Source: JADLDB01 sp040755835 (GTDB lineage: Bacteria > Myxococcota > Myxococcia > Myxococcales > Myxococcaceae). From it: a DNA stretch of 64,000 bases. Of this stretch, positions 25,980 through 34,372 are shown in pieces (the first letter of the stretch is position 1; every line of letters begins with the position of its first letter). A program made the translations under genes and the position numbers. Location: assembly GCA_040755835.1 (NCBI GenBank), contig JBFMAB010000119.1, positions 13,435 to 77,434 on the forward strand. The letters are read 5' to 3'. The notes under the pieces were generated by a model. The model made no database searches, was not told where the DNA came from, and saw only the letters and a program-made list of their open reading frames with translations.

Positions 25980-28469
25980 ATGAGCCACCGCGTCACCCTG
26001 TCGCGCGCCGCGTCTCTCGCCGTCCTCCTCGTCGCCGCCGCCGCCCTGGCGCAGAGTTCCGCGATCTCCAGCGCCGATCTCTCGCGCGGCACGACGCTGC
26101 TGCCCGGCTCCTCGGCCTGGGCCGACGAAGCCACGGGCGTCGTCTACAACCCGGCGGGCCTCGCACACGTGGGCGTCTTCAATGCGTGGTACGTGCACGA
26201 GCGCAGCAACACGCGAAGCCTCGACAACGACGGCCTGTACTTCGCCACCAGCCTCGGCGGCGCCGCGGGCCTGGGCCTCGCCTTCGAGTGGCTGCGCCCG
26301 CCCAACGATGTGCTGCGCGCGAAGACGACGCTGTCCTTCGCCGCTGGCCCCGACGCGCTGTCCTTCGGCGTCAACGTCAACTGGTTCCACGGCGGCCCGG
26401 TGCAGGGCCTGGTGTCGACGGACCTCGGCCTGCAGACGCGGCCCACCCGCTGGCTGTCGCTCGGCGTCTTCGCCCGCAACGTCAACGAGCCCGCGAACTC
26501 GGCCACGCGGTTCGGGCGCGAGTACACCGTCGGCCTCGGCCTGCGCCCGCTCGGCGAGCGCGTCACCCTGGGCGTCGACTGGATCGCCCCGGAGTCGCAG
26601 CCGGCAGCGAAGAGCCGCATGCAGTACACGCTGCAGGCGTCGATCGTCCGCGGGCTGCGCCTGCTGGGCGGCGTCAGCCACGGCTTCGATGGCGGCGCGC
26701 CGCTGTACGTGCACGCGGGCCTCGGCGTCGATCTCGAGAACATCGGCTACACCCAGGGCGTGGCCTTCGGCGACAGCCAGGTCAACTGGCAGTACGCGCT
26801 GCGGCTGTCGGCGGACAAGTACCCGTCGATCGTCCCCAAGAAGTCGATCGCGGTGGTGAGCCTCGCGGACGTCGGCGCGGCCCGGGGCTCGACGGTGGCC
26901 ACGCTGCTGGGCCTCGGCGCGGAGGACCGCTACCTGCGCCTTTTGCGCTTCTTCGAACTCGCCACGCGCGACCCCGAGCTCGCCGCGGTGGTGCTCAAGC
27001 TGGAAGGCGCCGGGGTCGGCCTCGCGCGCGCCGACGAGCTCCGCAGCGCGGTCGTCAAGCTGCGCGCCGCCGGCAAGAAGGTCTACGCGTACGTGCTGAA
27101 CGCGTCCGACGCGGACTACCTCATCGCCTCGGCGTGCGACGGCATCTACGCGGCGCCCGAGGCGATGCTGCTCGTCGACGGCCTGCGCTCGAACGTCCTC
27201 TACTTCGGGGGCACCGCCGAACAGCTGGGCGTGCACGTCGACGTCGCGCGGGTCGGCAAGTACAAGAACTCGCCGGACCAGTTCACCCGGCGCGACATGT
27301 CCGACGAGCAGCGCGAGGCGCTCACCGCGTACCTCGACACCGCGGTGAAGACGGTCGCCGAGCGGGTCACCGCCGACCGAAAGCTGGCGCCCGAGGCCTG
27401 GCAGGCGTCGCTCGACGAGGGCCTCAAGTCCACGAAGCGCTCGAAGGAGGTCGGCCACCTCGACGGCGTGATGACGCCCGACGAGTTCGACGATTTCCTC
27501 AAGGAGCAGCTGCCCGGCGCGTCGGTGGCCCACGGCTACCGCCCGTTCGACACCCGCACCGGCGAGTGGGGCCGGCGGCCGGCGATCGCCGTCATCCCCG
27601 TGCTGGGCAACATCGCCGGCGGGAAGAACACGCCGTCGCCCTTCGGGGGCGATCTCATCGCCGGGGCGGAGAGCTTCATCCAGCAGGTGAACGATGCCGC
27701 GGAGGATCCCAACGTGAAGGCGATCGTCCTGCGCGTGGACTCGGGCGGCGGCGACGGGCTGGCGAGCGACCTCATGTACCGCGCGGTGCTGAAGGCGAAG
27801 AAGAAGAAGCCGGTCATCGCGTCGATGGGCGACGTCGCCGCGTCTGGCGGCTACTACGTGGCGATGGGGGCCGATCGCGTCTACGCGTCGCCCACCACGC
27901 TGACCGGCAGCATCGGCGTCTTCTTCATGAAGCCCGCGGTGAAGCAGCTCGCCGAGAGCCTCGGCGTCAACCAGGTCAGCCTGTCGCGCGGGAAGCTGGC
28001 GGGCATCACCGACCTCTACGAGCCGTGGACGGACGAGCAGCGCGTCGTCGCGCAGAAGTGGGTCGACGACTTCTATGACGGCTTCATCACCGAGGTGGCC
28101 GCCAGCCGGAAGCTCGAGAAGGACGCGGTGCACGCCGTGGCACAGGGCCGCGTGTGGAGCGGCGCGGACGCGAAGGCGAAGGGCCTCGTGGACGAGCTCG
28201 GCGGGCTGATGGACGCGATCGCCGACGCCAGGGGGCGCGCCGGCGTGGGCGACGACTACGAGCTTCAGATCAGCTCGGGTGACGGCGGCCTGTTCGCCGC
28301 GGCCATAAGCGCGGCGACCCCCGAGGCGCTGCTGGACGAGCCCATCAGCCTCCCCAGCCCCCTTCCGCCCTTCCTGCAGGACCTCGCCCGCCGGCTCGGC
28401 CCCGCGGCCTTCGTGGTGACCCAGCCCACCGTGCAGGCGCGGCTCGAATACCTCGTGGAAATCGACTGA
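25980..28469 (+). CDS. sppA: SppA-type serine protease with N-terminal beta-barrel-like domain
   Basis: The protein is 829 aa with a signal peptide (to about Ala24). Residues 30-280 read like an outer-membrane barrel: SAWADEATGVVYNPAGLA is typical of PorV/FadL-type proteins, followed by alternating hydrophobic strands. Residues 285-829 are a double-domain 67K-type SppA. The catalytic Lys429 lies in GKYKNSPDQF and Ser622 in AASGGYY. Ordinary SppA is about 620 aa, anchored in the inner membrane, and degrades signal peptide remnants. The barrel fusion would place the protease at the outer membrane. It follows two PEGA-domain genes on the same strand. Confidence 0.88.
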   Translation: MSHRVTLSRAASLAVLLVAAAALAQSSAISSADLSRGTTLLPGSSAWADEATGVVYNPAGLAHVGVFNAWYVHERSNTRSLDNDGLYFATSLGGAAGLGLAFEWLRPPNDVLRAKTTLSFAAGPDALSFGVNVNWFHGGPVQGLVSTDLGLQTRPTRWLSLGVFARNVNEPANSATRFGREYTVGLGLRPLGERVTLGVDWIAPESQPAAKSRMQYTLQASIVRGLRLLGGVSHGFDGGAPLYVHAGLGVDLENIGYTQGVAFGDSQVNWQYALRLSADKYPSIVPKKSIAVVSLADVGAARGSTVATLLGLGAEDRYLRLLRFFELATRDPELAAVVLKLEGAGVGLARADELRSAVVKLRAAGKKVYAYVLNASDADYLIASACDGIYAAPEAMLLVDGLRSNVLYFGGTAEQLGVHVDVARVGKYKNSPDQFTRRDMSDEQREALTAYLDTAVKTVAERVTADRKLAPEAWQASLDEGLKSTKRSKEVGHLDGVMTPDEFDDFLKEQLPGASVAHGYRPFDTRTGEWGRRPAIAVIPVLGNIAGGKNTPSPFGGDLIAGAESFIQQVNDAAEDPNVKAIVLRVDSGGGDGLASDLMYRAVLKAKKKKPVIASMGDVAASGGYYVAMGADRVYASPTTLTGSIGVFFMKPAVKQLAESLGVNQVSLSRGKLAGITDLYEPWTDEQRVVAQKWVDDFYDGFITEVAASRKLEKDAVHAVAQGRVWSGADAKAKGLVDELGGLMDAIADARGRAGVGDDYELQISSGDGGLFAAAISAATPEALLDEPISLPSPLPPFLQDLARRLGPAAFVVTQPTVQARLEYLVEID

Positions 28470-28484
28470 GGCGGGTGCTACACC

Positions 28485-28535
28485 CCCTGCACCTGCTCGT
28501 TCGGGCCCATGGAGGACCCCGGGCAGGTGCCAGGG
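28485..28535. repeat. Long inverted repeat between the SppA-type gene and rho
   Basis: Arms CCCTGCACCTGC (28485-28496) and GCAGGTGCCAGGG (28523-28535) pair with a single G bulge. The loop contains further GGG/CCC complementarity. No T-tract follows, so it is not a clear intrinsic terminator; it may be a leader structure for rho. Confidence 0.5.
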
Positions 28536-28645
28536 CACGCGCGGCTCGGTGACGGTCGAAGGTGGGCCCCACCCCGCGGTCGGTACCCTGCCCCTAAGTG
28601 AACGAAGGACGCGGCGGGCCCGCCGGGCTCGTCCGTGAGCACCCC

Positions 28646-30175
28646 ATGAGCGAGCAGGACTGGCCCGACCCGGAAGATCCCACCACGCCCACGCCCCCCG
28701 CCGGTGGCGGTGACGACGGCGGCGATGACGGCGACGACGAGGGCCCCGACGACGGCGCCGACGAGGGCGAAGGTGCGCCCGAAGGCGCGGCCGGCGGTCA
28801 GCCCCAGGGCGGCCAGCCGGGTCAGCCCGGCCAGCCGGGCCAGGGCTCGGGCCGCAAGCGCCGCCGCCGCCGCCGCCGCAAGGGCAGCCCCGTCTTCTTC
28901 ACCGAGGACGGCCAGGCCTTCCGAAAGGTGATTCAGCCCGACGGCCAGGTGGTGAACGTCTTCCTCACCCCGGCCGAGCTGGACCAGCACAAGCAGCGCC
29001 TCGCGCAGCAGCAGGCGCAGGCGCAGCAGCAGCAGCAGATGCGCCAGGCGCAGGCCTCGGGTCAGCCGGTGCAGCTGCCGGTGCAGACCGTCGAGGGCGT
29101 GCTGGACCTCGACGTGAAGGGCCAGAACGCGGCGCTCCGCAGCCTGAAGCGCAACCTGCTCGCCGGCCCCGACGACGCGGAGATCCCCAAGAACCTCGTG
29201 CAGAAGCTCCGCCTGCGCGCCGGGCAGTACCTCGTCGCCCGCGCGCAGATGAAGGGCCTCAAGGGTACGGTGGTGAGCGTCGACACCGTCGACGGGCAGC
29301 CGGTCGAGGCGGCCACGCGGCTGCCGCACTTCGGCGACCTCACGTCGGTGGACCCGGTCAACCGCATCAAGCTGGAGCACCAGCCGAAGGAGTACGTCTC
29401 GCGGGTGCTCGACCTCGTCGCGCCGCTCGGCAAGGGCCAGCGCGCGCTCATCGTCTCGCCGCCCAAGACGGGCAAGACGATCATGCTGCAGCGGATCGCT
29501 CAGGCGGTGATCGCCAACCACCCCGAGATCCACGTGATGGTGCTGCTCATCGACGAGCGACCCGAAGAGGTCACCGACATGCGCCGCAACATCAAGGCAG
29601 AGGTGCTGGCGTCGTCGAGCGATCAGCACACACACCAGCACCTGAAGGTGGCCGAGCTCGCGCTCGAGCGCGCCAAGCGCATGGTGGAGGCCGGGAAGGA
29701 CGTGCTGATCCTCCTCGATTCGATCACCCGCCTCGCGCGCGCCTACAACAAGGAGGTCGACTCGTCGGGCCGCACGCTGTCGGGCGGCGTCGACTCCCGC
29801 GCCCTCGAGAAGCCCAAGCGCATCTTCGGCGCGGCCCGCGCGACCGAGGAGGCCGGCACGCTGACCATCATCGGCACGGCGCTCATCGACACCGGCAGCC
29901 GCATGGACGAGGTCATCTTCGAGGAGTTCAAGGGCACCGGGAACTCGGAGATCACCCTGGACCGCCTCCTCGCCGAGAAGCGGATCTGGCCCGCCATGAA
30001 CATCGCGCAGTCCGGCACGCGCAAGGAAGAGAAGCTGTTCAGCTTCAAGGAGTACGAGAAGGTCCGGAAGCTGCGCGGCATGCTCTTCCAGGTGAAGCCG
30101 GTGGAGGCGATGGAGGCGTTGCTCAAGCGCCTGTCCCGGTACACCTACAACGACGAGTTCCTCGAGGAGCTGTAG
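28646..30175 (+). CDS. rho: Transcription termination factor Rho (divergent, long N terminus)
   Basis: The protein is 509 aa from the ATG at 28646; a GTG at 28598 would add 16 residues. Residues 15-50 are Asp/Gly-rich, 50-68 Gly/Gln/Pro-rich, 70-79 are an Arg/Lys block, and 112-140 are Gln-rich. The cold-shock-like RNA-binding domain (about 150-200) keeps LAGPDD, but RNP1 reads KGQNAALR instead of the aromatic GFGFLR. The motor is intact: Walker A SPPKTGKT (about 271-278), Q-loop SGGVDS, IDERPEEVTDM, and the R-loop EEFKGTGN. It should be a hexameric RNA translocase. The altered primary RNA site suggests it may be a second, specialised Rho. Confidence 0.9.
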   Translation: MSEQDWPDPEDPTTPTPPAGGGDDGGDDGDDEGPDDGADEGEGAPEGAAGGQPQGGQPGQPGQPGQGSGRKRRRRRRRKGSPVFFTEDGQAFRKVIQPDGQVVNVFLTPAELDQHKQRLAQQQAQAQQQQQMRQAQASGQPVQLPVQTVEGVLDLDVKGQNAALRSLKRNLLAGPDDAEIPKNLVQKLRLRAGQYLVARAQMKGLKGTVVSVDTVDGQPVEAATRLPHFGDLTSVDPVNRIKLEHQPKEYVSRVLDLVAPLGKGQRALIVSPPKTGKTIMLQRIAQAVIANHPEIHVMVLLIDERPEEVTDMRRNIKAEVLASSSDQHTHQHLKVAELALERAKRMVEAGKDVLILLDSITRLARAYNKEVDSSGRTLSGGVDSRALEKPKRIFGAARATEEAGTLTIIGTALIDTGSRMDEVIFEEFKGTGNSEITLDRLLAEKRIWPAMNIAQSGTRKEEKLFSFKEYEKVRKLRGMLFQVKPVEAMEALLKRLSRYTYNDEFLEEL

Positions 30176-30540
30176 GGCGTCACGACACCTGTCGTCGGCG
30201 GGCCCGCGGTGCGCCGGCGCGCCCACGCCACGAAAGCGTGTCGCAGCGAGAGCGCGCTCGTGCCCAGCAGCAGCGAGACGGCGCCCGGCACGAAGCCGTC
30301 GTCGCCGCTCGCGCGCCACGACACGAGGCCCGACGCGAACACCAGCGCGGCGGCGCCCCACGCGAGGGCATGGCTGCGGGTCGTGGCCGCCTCGCGGAGA
30401 ACGCCCTCGCCCTCGCGCACCAGCGCGGCGTCCTGGCGATCGAGCTCCGCCGACTGCGCCTCGAGGATCGCCTGCACCTCGTCGGCCGTCTTCCCGCCGA
30501 GGCGCGCGCGCAGCTGGTTCAGCTCGTTCCGTTCGTTCAT
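30145..30540 (-). CDS. Small membrane protein, unrecognised (tandem paralog 2)
   Basis: The protein is 131 aa. It has a charged, probably coiled-coil N terminus (1-55), two hydrophobic segments (about 57-75 and 83-103) with a short acidic loop, and a basic C-terminal tail. Its start NERNELNQLRARL resembles that of the gene just upstream (DERAELQRLRAL), and both have a membrane hairpin, so the two are probably paralogs. The start overlaps the upstream stop as ATGA. The 3' end overlaps the convergent rho gene by 31 bp. No family is recognised. Confidence 0.7.
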   Translation of the reverse strand: MNERNELNQLRARLGGKTADEVQAILEAQSAELDRQDAALVREGEGVLREAATTRSHALAWGAAALVFASGLVSWRASGDDGFVPGAVSLLLGTSALSLRHAFVAWARRRTAGPPTTGVVTPYSSSRNSSL

Positions 30541-30857
30541 CGCAACACCTTCGGGGTGAGGAGGATGGTGATCAGCGCGTGCACCGCGGCGACCGCGCAG
30601 GTGCCGATCGCGACGACGGGCGAGGTGCGGGTCAAGAGGAAGAGGAGACCCACCGCCGCCATCGCCGCGCCCACCGGGGCCGCCCAGCGCGCGTAGCGCA
30701 GGGCCTGCCGGGCGCGGCCGAGGAAGCGCTGCGGCGGGCTCACCACGCCTCGCCGGTCGGCAGCGCGGCGCTGGGTGAGGTGCCGGTCGAAGGCCACCAG
30801 GGCGCGGAGCCGCTGCAGCTCGGCCCGCTCGTCGTCTCGAAGCGCGTCGTTCGTCAT
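30537..30857 (-). CDS. Small membrane protein, unrecognised (tandem paralog 1)
   Basis: The protein is 106 aa from the ATG at 30857, chosen because AGGAG lies 9 nt upstream; an upstream in-frame start adds six residues. A charged helical region (1-60) precedes two hydrophobic segments (about 64-82 and 85-103). It overlaps the downstream paralog by 4 nt and starts 14 bp after the stop of a 415 aa unrecognised protein. The three form a tight minus-strand operon. No known domain is recognised. Confidence 0.72.
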   Translation of the reverse strand: MTNDALRDDERAELQRLRALVAFDRHLTQRRAADRRGVVSPPQRFLGRARQALRYARWAAPVGAAMAAVGLLFLLTRTSPVVAIGTCAVAAVHALITILLTPKVLR

Positions 30858-30871
30858 GGTCGTCGCTCCTG

Positions 30872-32119
30872 TCACTGGCGCATCCGCGCGGCGGCGGCGT
30901 GGGCGTCGAGGTCGGACAGCCGGGGCTCCGCGTCGCCGGAGAGGAGCTGGGTGGCGGCCCTGGCGATCTCCCCGAGCGTCGCGCGGTAGTCGTAGACCTC
31001 ACGGTGCTTGCGCCAGCCGAGGCCGCCACCGAAGGCGTGCAAGTCGAACATCGCGCCGCCGATATCCGTCTGCTCGCTCTTGAAGACTTGCGCACGCATC
31101 TCGCCGTGCGCGATCGCGTGGCCAAGGCGCTCGGGCGTGAGCTCGTCCAGCGCGCCGAGGTGAATCTCCGCCTCGGTCTTCACCAGCCCACCTACGCCAG
31201 CGACCGTGGCCACGGCCGAGCCCTCGACGACACTCTCGATCTTCAACACCGTCTCGCCGCCGGCGACGAGCTCCGCGGCGGATCGCCGGTTGTGCAGGAT
31301 GTCGTCGATCGCCTGCGCATCGACCTTCACGCGGTGCTCGAGCTTCGCCTCGACCTTCACCTGAGCGCCGACGGCGGCGAGCTGCGCCCACGGCGCATTC
31401 ACCTGCGCGAGCGAGAGGCCTTCCACCTTCCCTTCCAGGACGAGCTCGCCGCGCGAACGGTCCACCGTCACCGCGAAGCCGCCTTCCACCTCGCCGCCCA
31501 GCTTCGCCAGCATGCCGAGCTCCTTTCCAAGGCCGTGCTGCTTGCTGCCCACCTCCAGCTTGAGGAGGCCGCCGAAGCGCGCCGACTCGAAGTAAGAGGA
31601 GAACGCCTCGGCCACCCGCTTGGGCGAGCCCAGCAGCGGGACGGGCGCGGTGGCGACCGCCTGTAGGAAGTCGGCCGCGCCCTCGGGGCTCTGGAAGCGA
31701 AGCTTCGTGGCGACCTCTCCGCCGACCGCCGCCTCCGCGCCGCTCGTCGTCTCGCCCGCGCCGATGAAGGCCTTGCCGACGAGCTCGACGGTCCAGGTGT
31801 GATCGTCCTCATGCCTCACGATGAGGCGGGCGTCGGCATCCACCGCCGCCTGGGCCTTCACGAAGCCGCGCAGCTGGATGATCGTGAAATCGTCCTTGCC
31901 CAGCGTGAGCAGCTCGTTGAGGACCGCCTGCTCGCCGAGGCCGAAGTCGGCGGCGGCACGGGCGCGCTCGGCCATCGCGCGGTCGGCGTCGAAGCGGTCG
32001 ACGACGTGGCCCGTCGCGGCGGCGTGGGACGCGTGGGCCGCGGTCGTGGGCGAGTGCGGCTGGTCGGGTTCCGGTGTGCAGACCAGGGGAGACGTGGACG
32101 ACGGCTCGATGCGGCTCAT
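30872..32119 (-). CDS. Unrecognised 415 aa protein rich in predicted beta strands
   Basis: No signal peptide or membrane segment is seen. Residues 1-50 are Ser/Thr/Pro/His-rich and likely disordered. Residues 50-90 look helical. From about 95 to 370 the protein shows repeated short amphipathic strands (for example GGLLKLEVGS, GEVEGGFAVTVD and KVEAKLEHRVKVDA). A helical C-terminal tail ends it. GGAG precedes the ATG. It is transcribed divergently from the B-box-type gene and leads an operon with two small membrane proteins. A surface, secretion-linked or toxin/immunity role could be imagined, but nothing in the sequence proves one. Confidence 0.75.
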   Translation of the reverse strand: MSRIEPSSTSPLVCTPEPDQPHSPTTAAHASHAAATGHVVDRFDADRAMAERARAAADFGLGEQAVLNELLTLGKDDFTIIQLRGFVKAQAAVDADARLIVRHEDDHTWTVELVGKAFIGAGETTSGAEAAVGGEVATKLRFQSPEGAADFLQAVATAPVPLLGSPKRVAEAFSSYFESARFGGLLKLEVGSKQHGLGKELGMLAKLGGEVEGGFAVTVDRSRGELVLEGKVEGLSLAQVNAPWAQLAAVGAQVKVEAKLEHRVKVDAQAIDDILHNRRSAAELVAGGETVLKIESVVEGSAVATVAGVGGLVKTEAEIHLGALDELTPERLGHAIAHGEMRAQVFKSEQTDIGGAMFDLHAFGGGLGWRKHREVYDYRATLGEIARAATQLLSGDAEPRLSDLDAHAAAARMRQ

Positions 32120-32285
32120 GGGATCTCCGGGGAGCGGGTGGTGGCGGGGCGTTGTTCACGGCCGAGGCCAACGCCAACCCCTCGACGTCACGAGGCTCTT
32201 CGGCGCCGGCGCCGTCCTGCCCGCCGGATCGGCCGCCGCAAAAACGAGACGGAGGGCCGCGTGCGGTGGGCTACGCTCTGACGCG

Positions 32286-32555
32286 ATGAGCCTTGGCTCC
32301 GGGCGCTGCCACTACCACCCCGAGCGGTCGGGCCTCGGCATCTGCGTCGAGTGCCGGAACGTCATCTGCTCGGAGTGCACCACGCAGTTCGAAGGCATCA
32401 ACCGGTGCGCGAAGTGCCTCGCGGCGCGGCTCGAGCGGGTGAAGAAGTCCGTCGCGCGCAACGACTGGTCGGCGGGGAACGTCCTGCTGGCCGTGGTGTC
32501 CCTCGCCCTCCTCTACGCCGGCTTCTACGGGCTGGCCGGACTCTTCACGCGCTAG
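32286..32555 (+). CDS. B-box-type zinc-finger membrane protein
   Basis: The protein is 89 aa. The N-terminal half carries paired Cys/His ligands (C.YH, C.EC, CSEC and CAKC) in the layout of a B-box/RING-like zinc module. A single hydrophobic segment (about 66-86) near the C terminus would anchor it with the zinc module in the cytosol. It begins a plus-strand operon: DUF4129, DUF4350, MoxR and DUF58 follow with short gaps. Similar small zinc-finger membrane proteins often precede peptidase-like or regulatory membrane genes. The exact role is unknown. Confidence 0.8.
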   Translation: MSLGSGRCHYHPERSGLGICVECRNVICSECTTQFEGINRCAKCLAARLERVKKSVARNDWSAGNVLLAVVSLALLYAGFYGLAGLFTR

Positions 32556-32560
32556 AGGCC

Positions 32561-34372
32561 ATGTCCGTCGACGCGCTGGATCTCAAGCCCCGCGGACCGG
32601 TCGCGCTCTTCGACGCGGCGATCCGCGTGTGCGCGACGTCGAGCGGCGTGTGGGCGCTGACGCTGCCGGCCGGCGCGGCACTGGTGGCGGCGGTTTTCTC
32701 GGCGGTGGAGGCGGCGCGGCGCGGCGAGCCGCTGGCCGGCCCCGCGGCGGTGCTGACGGCGGCGTGGGCCTGGCGCGCCGTCTCCCAGGGCGCCGCCTGT
32801 CACTACCTCGAGCAGCAGCTCCTCGGTCCCGGAGAGCCGAGCACCCGGAGGAGCTTCCTCGCGGGCTTCAAGCGCGCCCCCAGCCTCGTCACCACCGCGT
32901 TCGTCGTGGCGGCGCTGAACCTGGTGCTGTGGCTTTTCACCGCGGGCATCGGCTTCTTCTTCTTCGGGGCGCAGGCGGCGGCGTACGCCACGGCCATGCG
33001 CGGCGAGGGCGGCGCGCTGCGCGTCTACGGCACCGCGTCGAAGCTGCTCGGGCCGGCGCGGCACACGGCCGCGTGGGTGCGGCTCTGCGGATTGACGCAG
33101 CTCCTGGTGGGCCTCAACCTGCACCTCTTCATCGCGCTGCTCCTGTACCTCGGGCGCTCGGTGTTGGGGCTCGACCTCGTCTTCGTCGATCGCTTCGCGT
33201 CGTTGGACAACCCGACGTGGCTGGCCACGGTGGCGGCGATCACCTTCGCGCTCTACGAGCCGCTGCGCGCGGCGACCGGCACCTTGCTGCTCATCGACGG
33301 GCGCGTCCGGCAGGAAGGGCTCGACCTCGTCGCCGCGGTCGAGCAGCTGCCGCGGCGGCGCCGGCCGAAGGGCGTGCCGCTTTCCGCCGCGGTGCTGCTC
33401 GCGCTGCTGCTCCCGGGTGCGGCGAAGGCCTCGGCCCTGCGCGACCGCGTCGACCGCCTGCTGGTGAGCTGCTCGCTCGGCGAGGAGCTCGACACCCGCC
33501 CCTTCGACGCCGCCGGGCCGTCGGACCAGGCCGCGCTGACGCGCTTCGTCTCGCGCGTCGAGCGCCGCGCCTACGACGAGGAGGACTGCGACGGCGCCGT
33601 CGAAGAGCTCGCCACGGGCCTGCGGCTCATGAAGGACGCGCCCGCCGCCAGCGAGACGGACTCGGCGGTGTCACGAGACGCAGCGAAGGCGATTCTCGCG
33701 CGGCCGGAGTTCCAGCAGGCCCCGGTGCGGCCGAAGGAGGACACCGCCGAGGAAGACGAGTCGCCGAGCTGGTTCCGCAAGCTGTGGGACGACATCTGGA
33801 AGGCGATCTGGGAGTGGCTGCGCCGCCGCGAGCCCCGCGAGGCGCCCATCGATCTCCCCGACGGCGGCGGCTCCATGGCCGGCGCGAACGTGGTGATGCT
33901 GGTCGCCATCGCCTCGGTGGCCGGGGTGCTGCTCTCCATCCTCCTGCGGAACTGGAAGCGGAAGCGCCCCGCCGACGCCGCCGTGGACGAGAGCGGCGCG
34001 GTGTCCGAGACGGCGCTGTCCAGCGATCCGATGAGTGCGCTGTCGCGGCCGCCCGAGAGCTGGGCCGGCCTGGCCGACCAGCTCGCCGCCGCCGGGAACT
34101 TCCGCGAGGCGATCCGCCACCTGTACCTCGCGCTCCTCTCGCGGCTGCACCGCGACGGCGCCATCGACTACGACCCGACGTTGAGCAACTGGGAGTACCT
34201 GTCCGCCTTCAAGGGCCCGGGCGAGCTGAAGCCGGCGTTTCGCGAGCTGACGCGCCGCTTCGACTTCGTCTGGTACGGGAACCTCGACGCCACCGCCACC
34301 AGCTACGCGGTGTTCCGCCAGACGGCGGGCCCGCTGCTCACCCCTCGCCCGGAGGGCGCGGACCGTGCGTGA
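32561..34372 (+). CDS. DUF4129 domain membrane protein
   Basis: The protein is 603 aa from the ATG at 32561. Several hydrophobic segments occupy residues 20-270. A charged soluble part follows, then one more transmembrane segment near 450. The C-terminal DUF4129 region reads FREAIRHLYLALLSRLHRDGAIDYDP..SNWEYL. DUF4129 proteins accompany MoxR and DUF58 genes and often transglutaminase-like proteins. The domain is thought to be part of a membrane complex, function unproven. Its end overlaps the DUF4350 gene by 8 nt. Confidence 0.85.
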   Translation: MSVDALDLKPRGPVALFDAAIRVCATSSGVWALTLPAGAALVAAVFSAVEAARRGEPLAGPAAVLTAAWAWRAVSQGAACHYLEQQLLGPGEPSTRRSFLAGFKRAPSLVTTAFVVAALNLVLWLFTAGIGFFFFGAQAAAYATAMRGEGGALRVYGTASKLLGPARHTAAWVRLCGLTQLLVGLNLHLFIALLLYLGRSVLGLDLVFVDRFASLDNPTWLATVAAITFALYEPLRAATGTLLLIDGRVRQEGLDLVAAVEQLPRRRRPKGVPLSAAVLLALLLPGAAKASALRDRVDRLLVSCSLGEELDTRPFDAAGPSDQAALTRFVSRVERRAYDEEDCDGAVEELATGLRLMKDAPAASETDSAVSRDAAKAILARPEFQQAPVRPKEDTAEEDESPSWFRKLWDDIWKAIWEWLRRREPREAPIDLPDGGGSMAGANVVMLVAIASVAGVLLSILLRNWKRKRPADAAVDESGAVSETALSSDPMSALSRPPESWAGLADQLAAAGNFREAIRHLYLALLSRLHRDGAIDYDPTLSNWEYLSAFKGPGELKPAFRELTRRFDFVWYGNLDATATSYAVFRQTAGPLLTPRPEGADRA

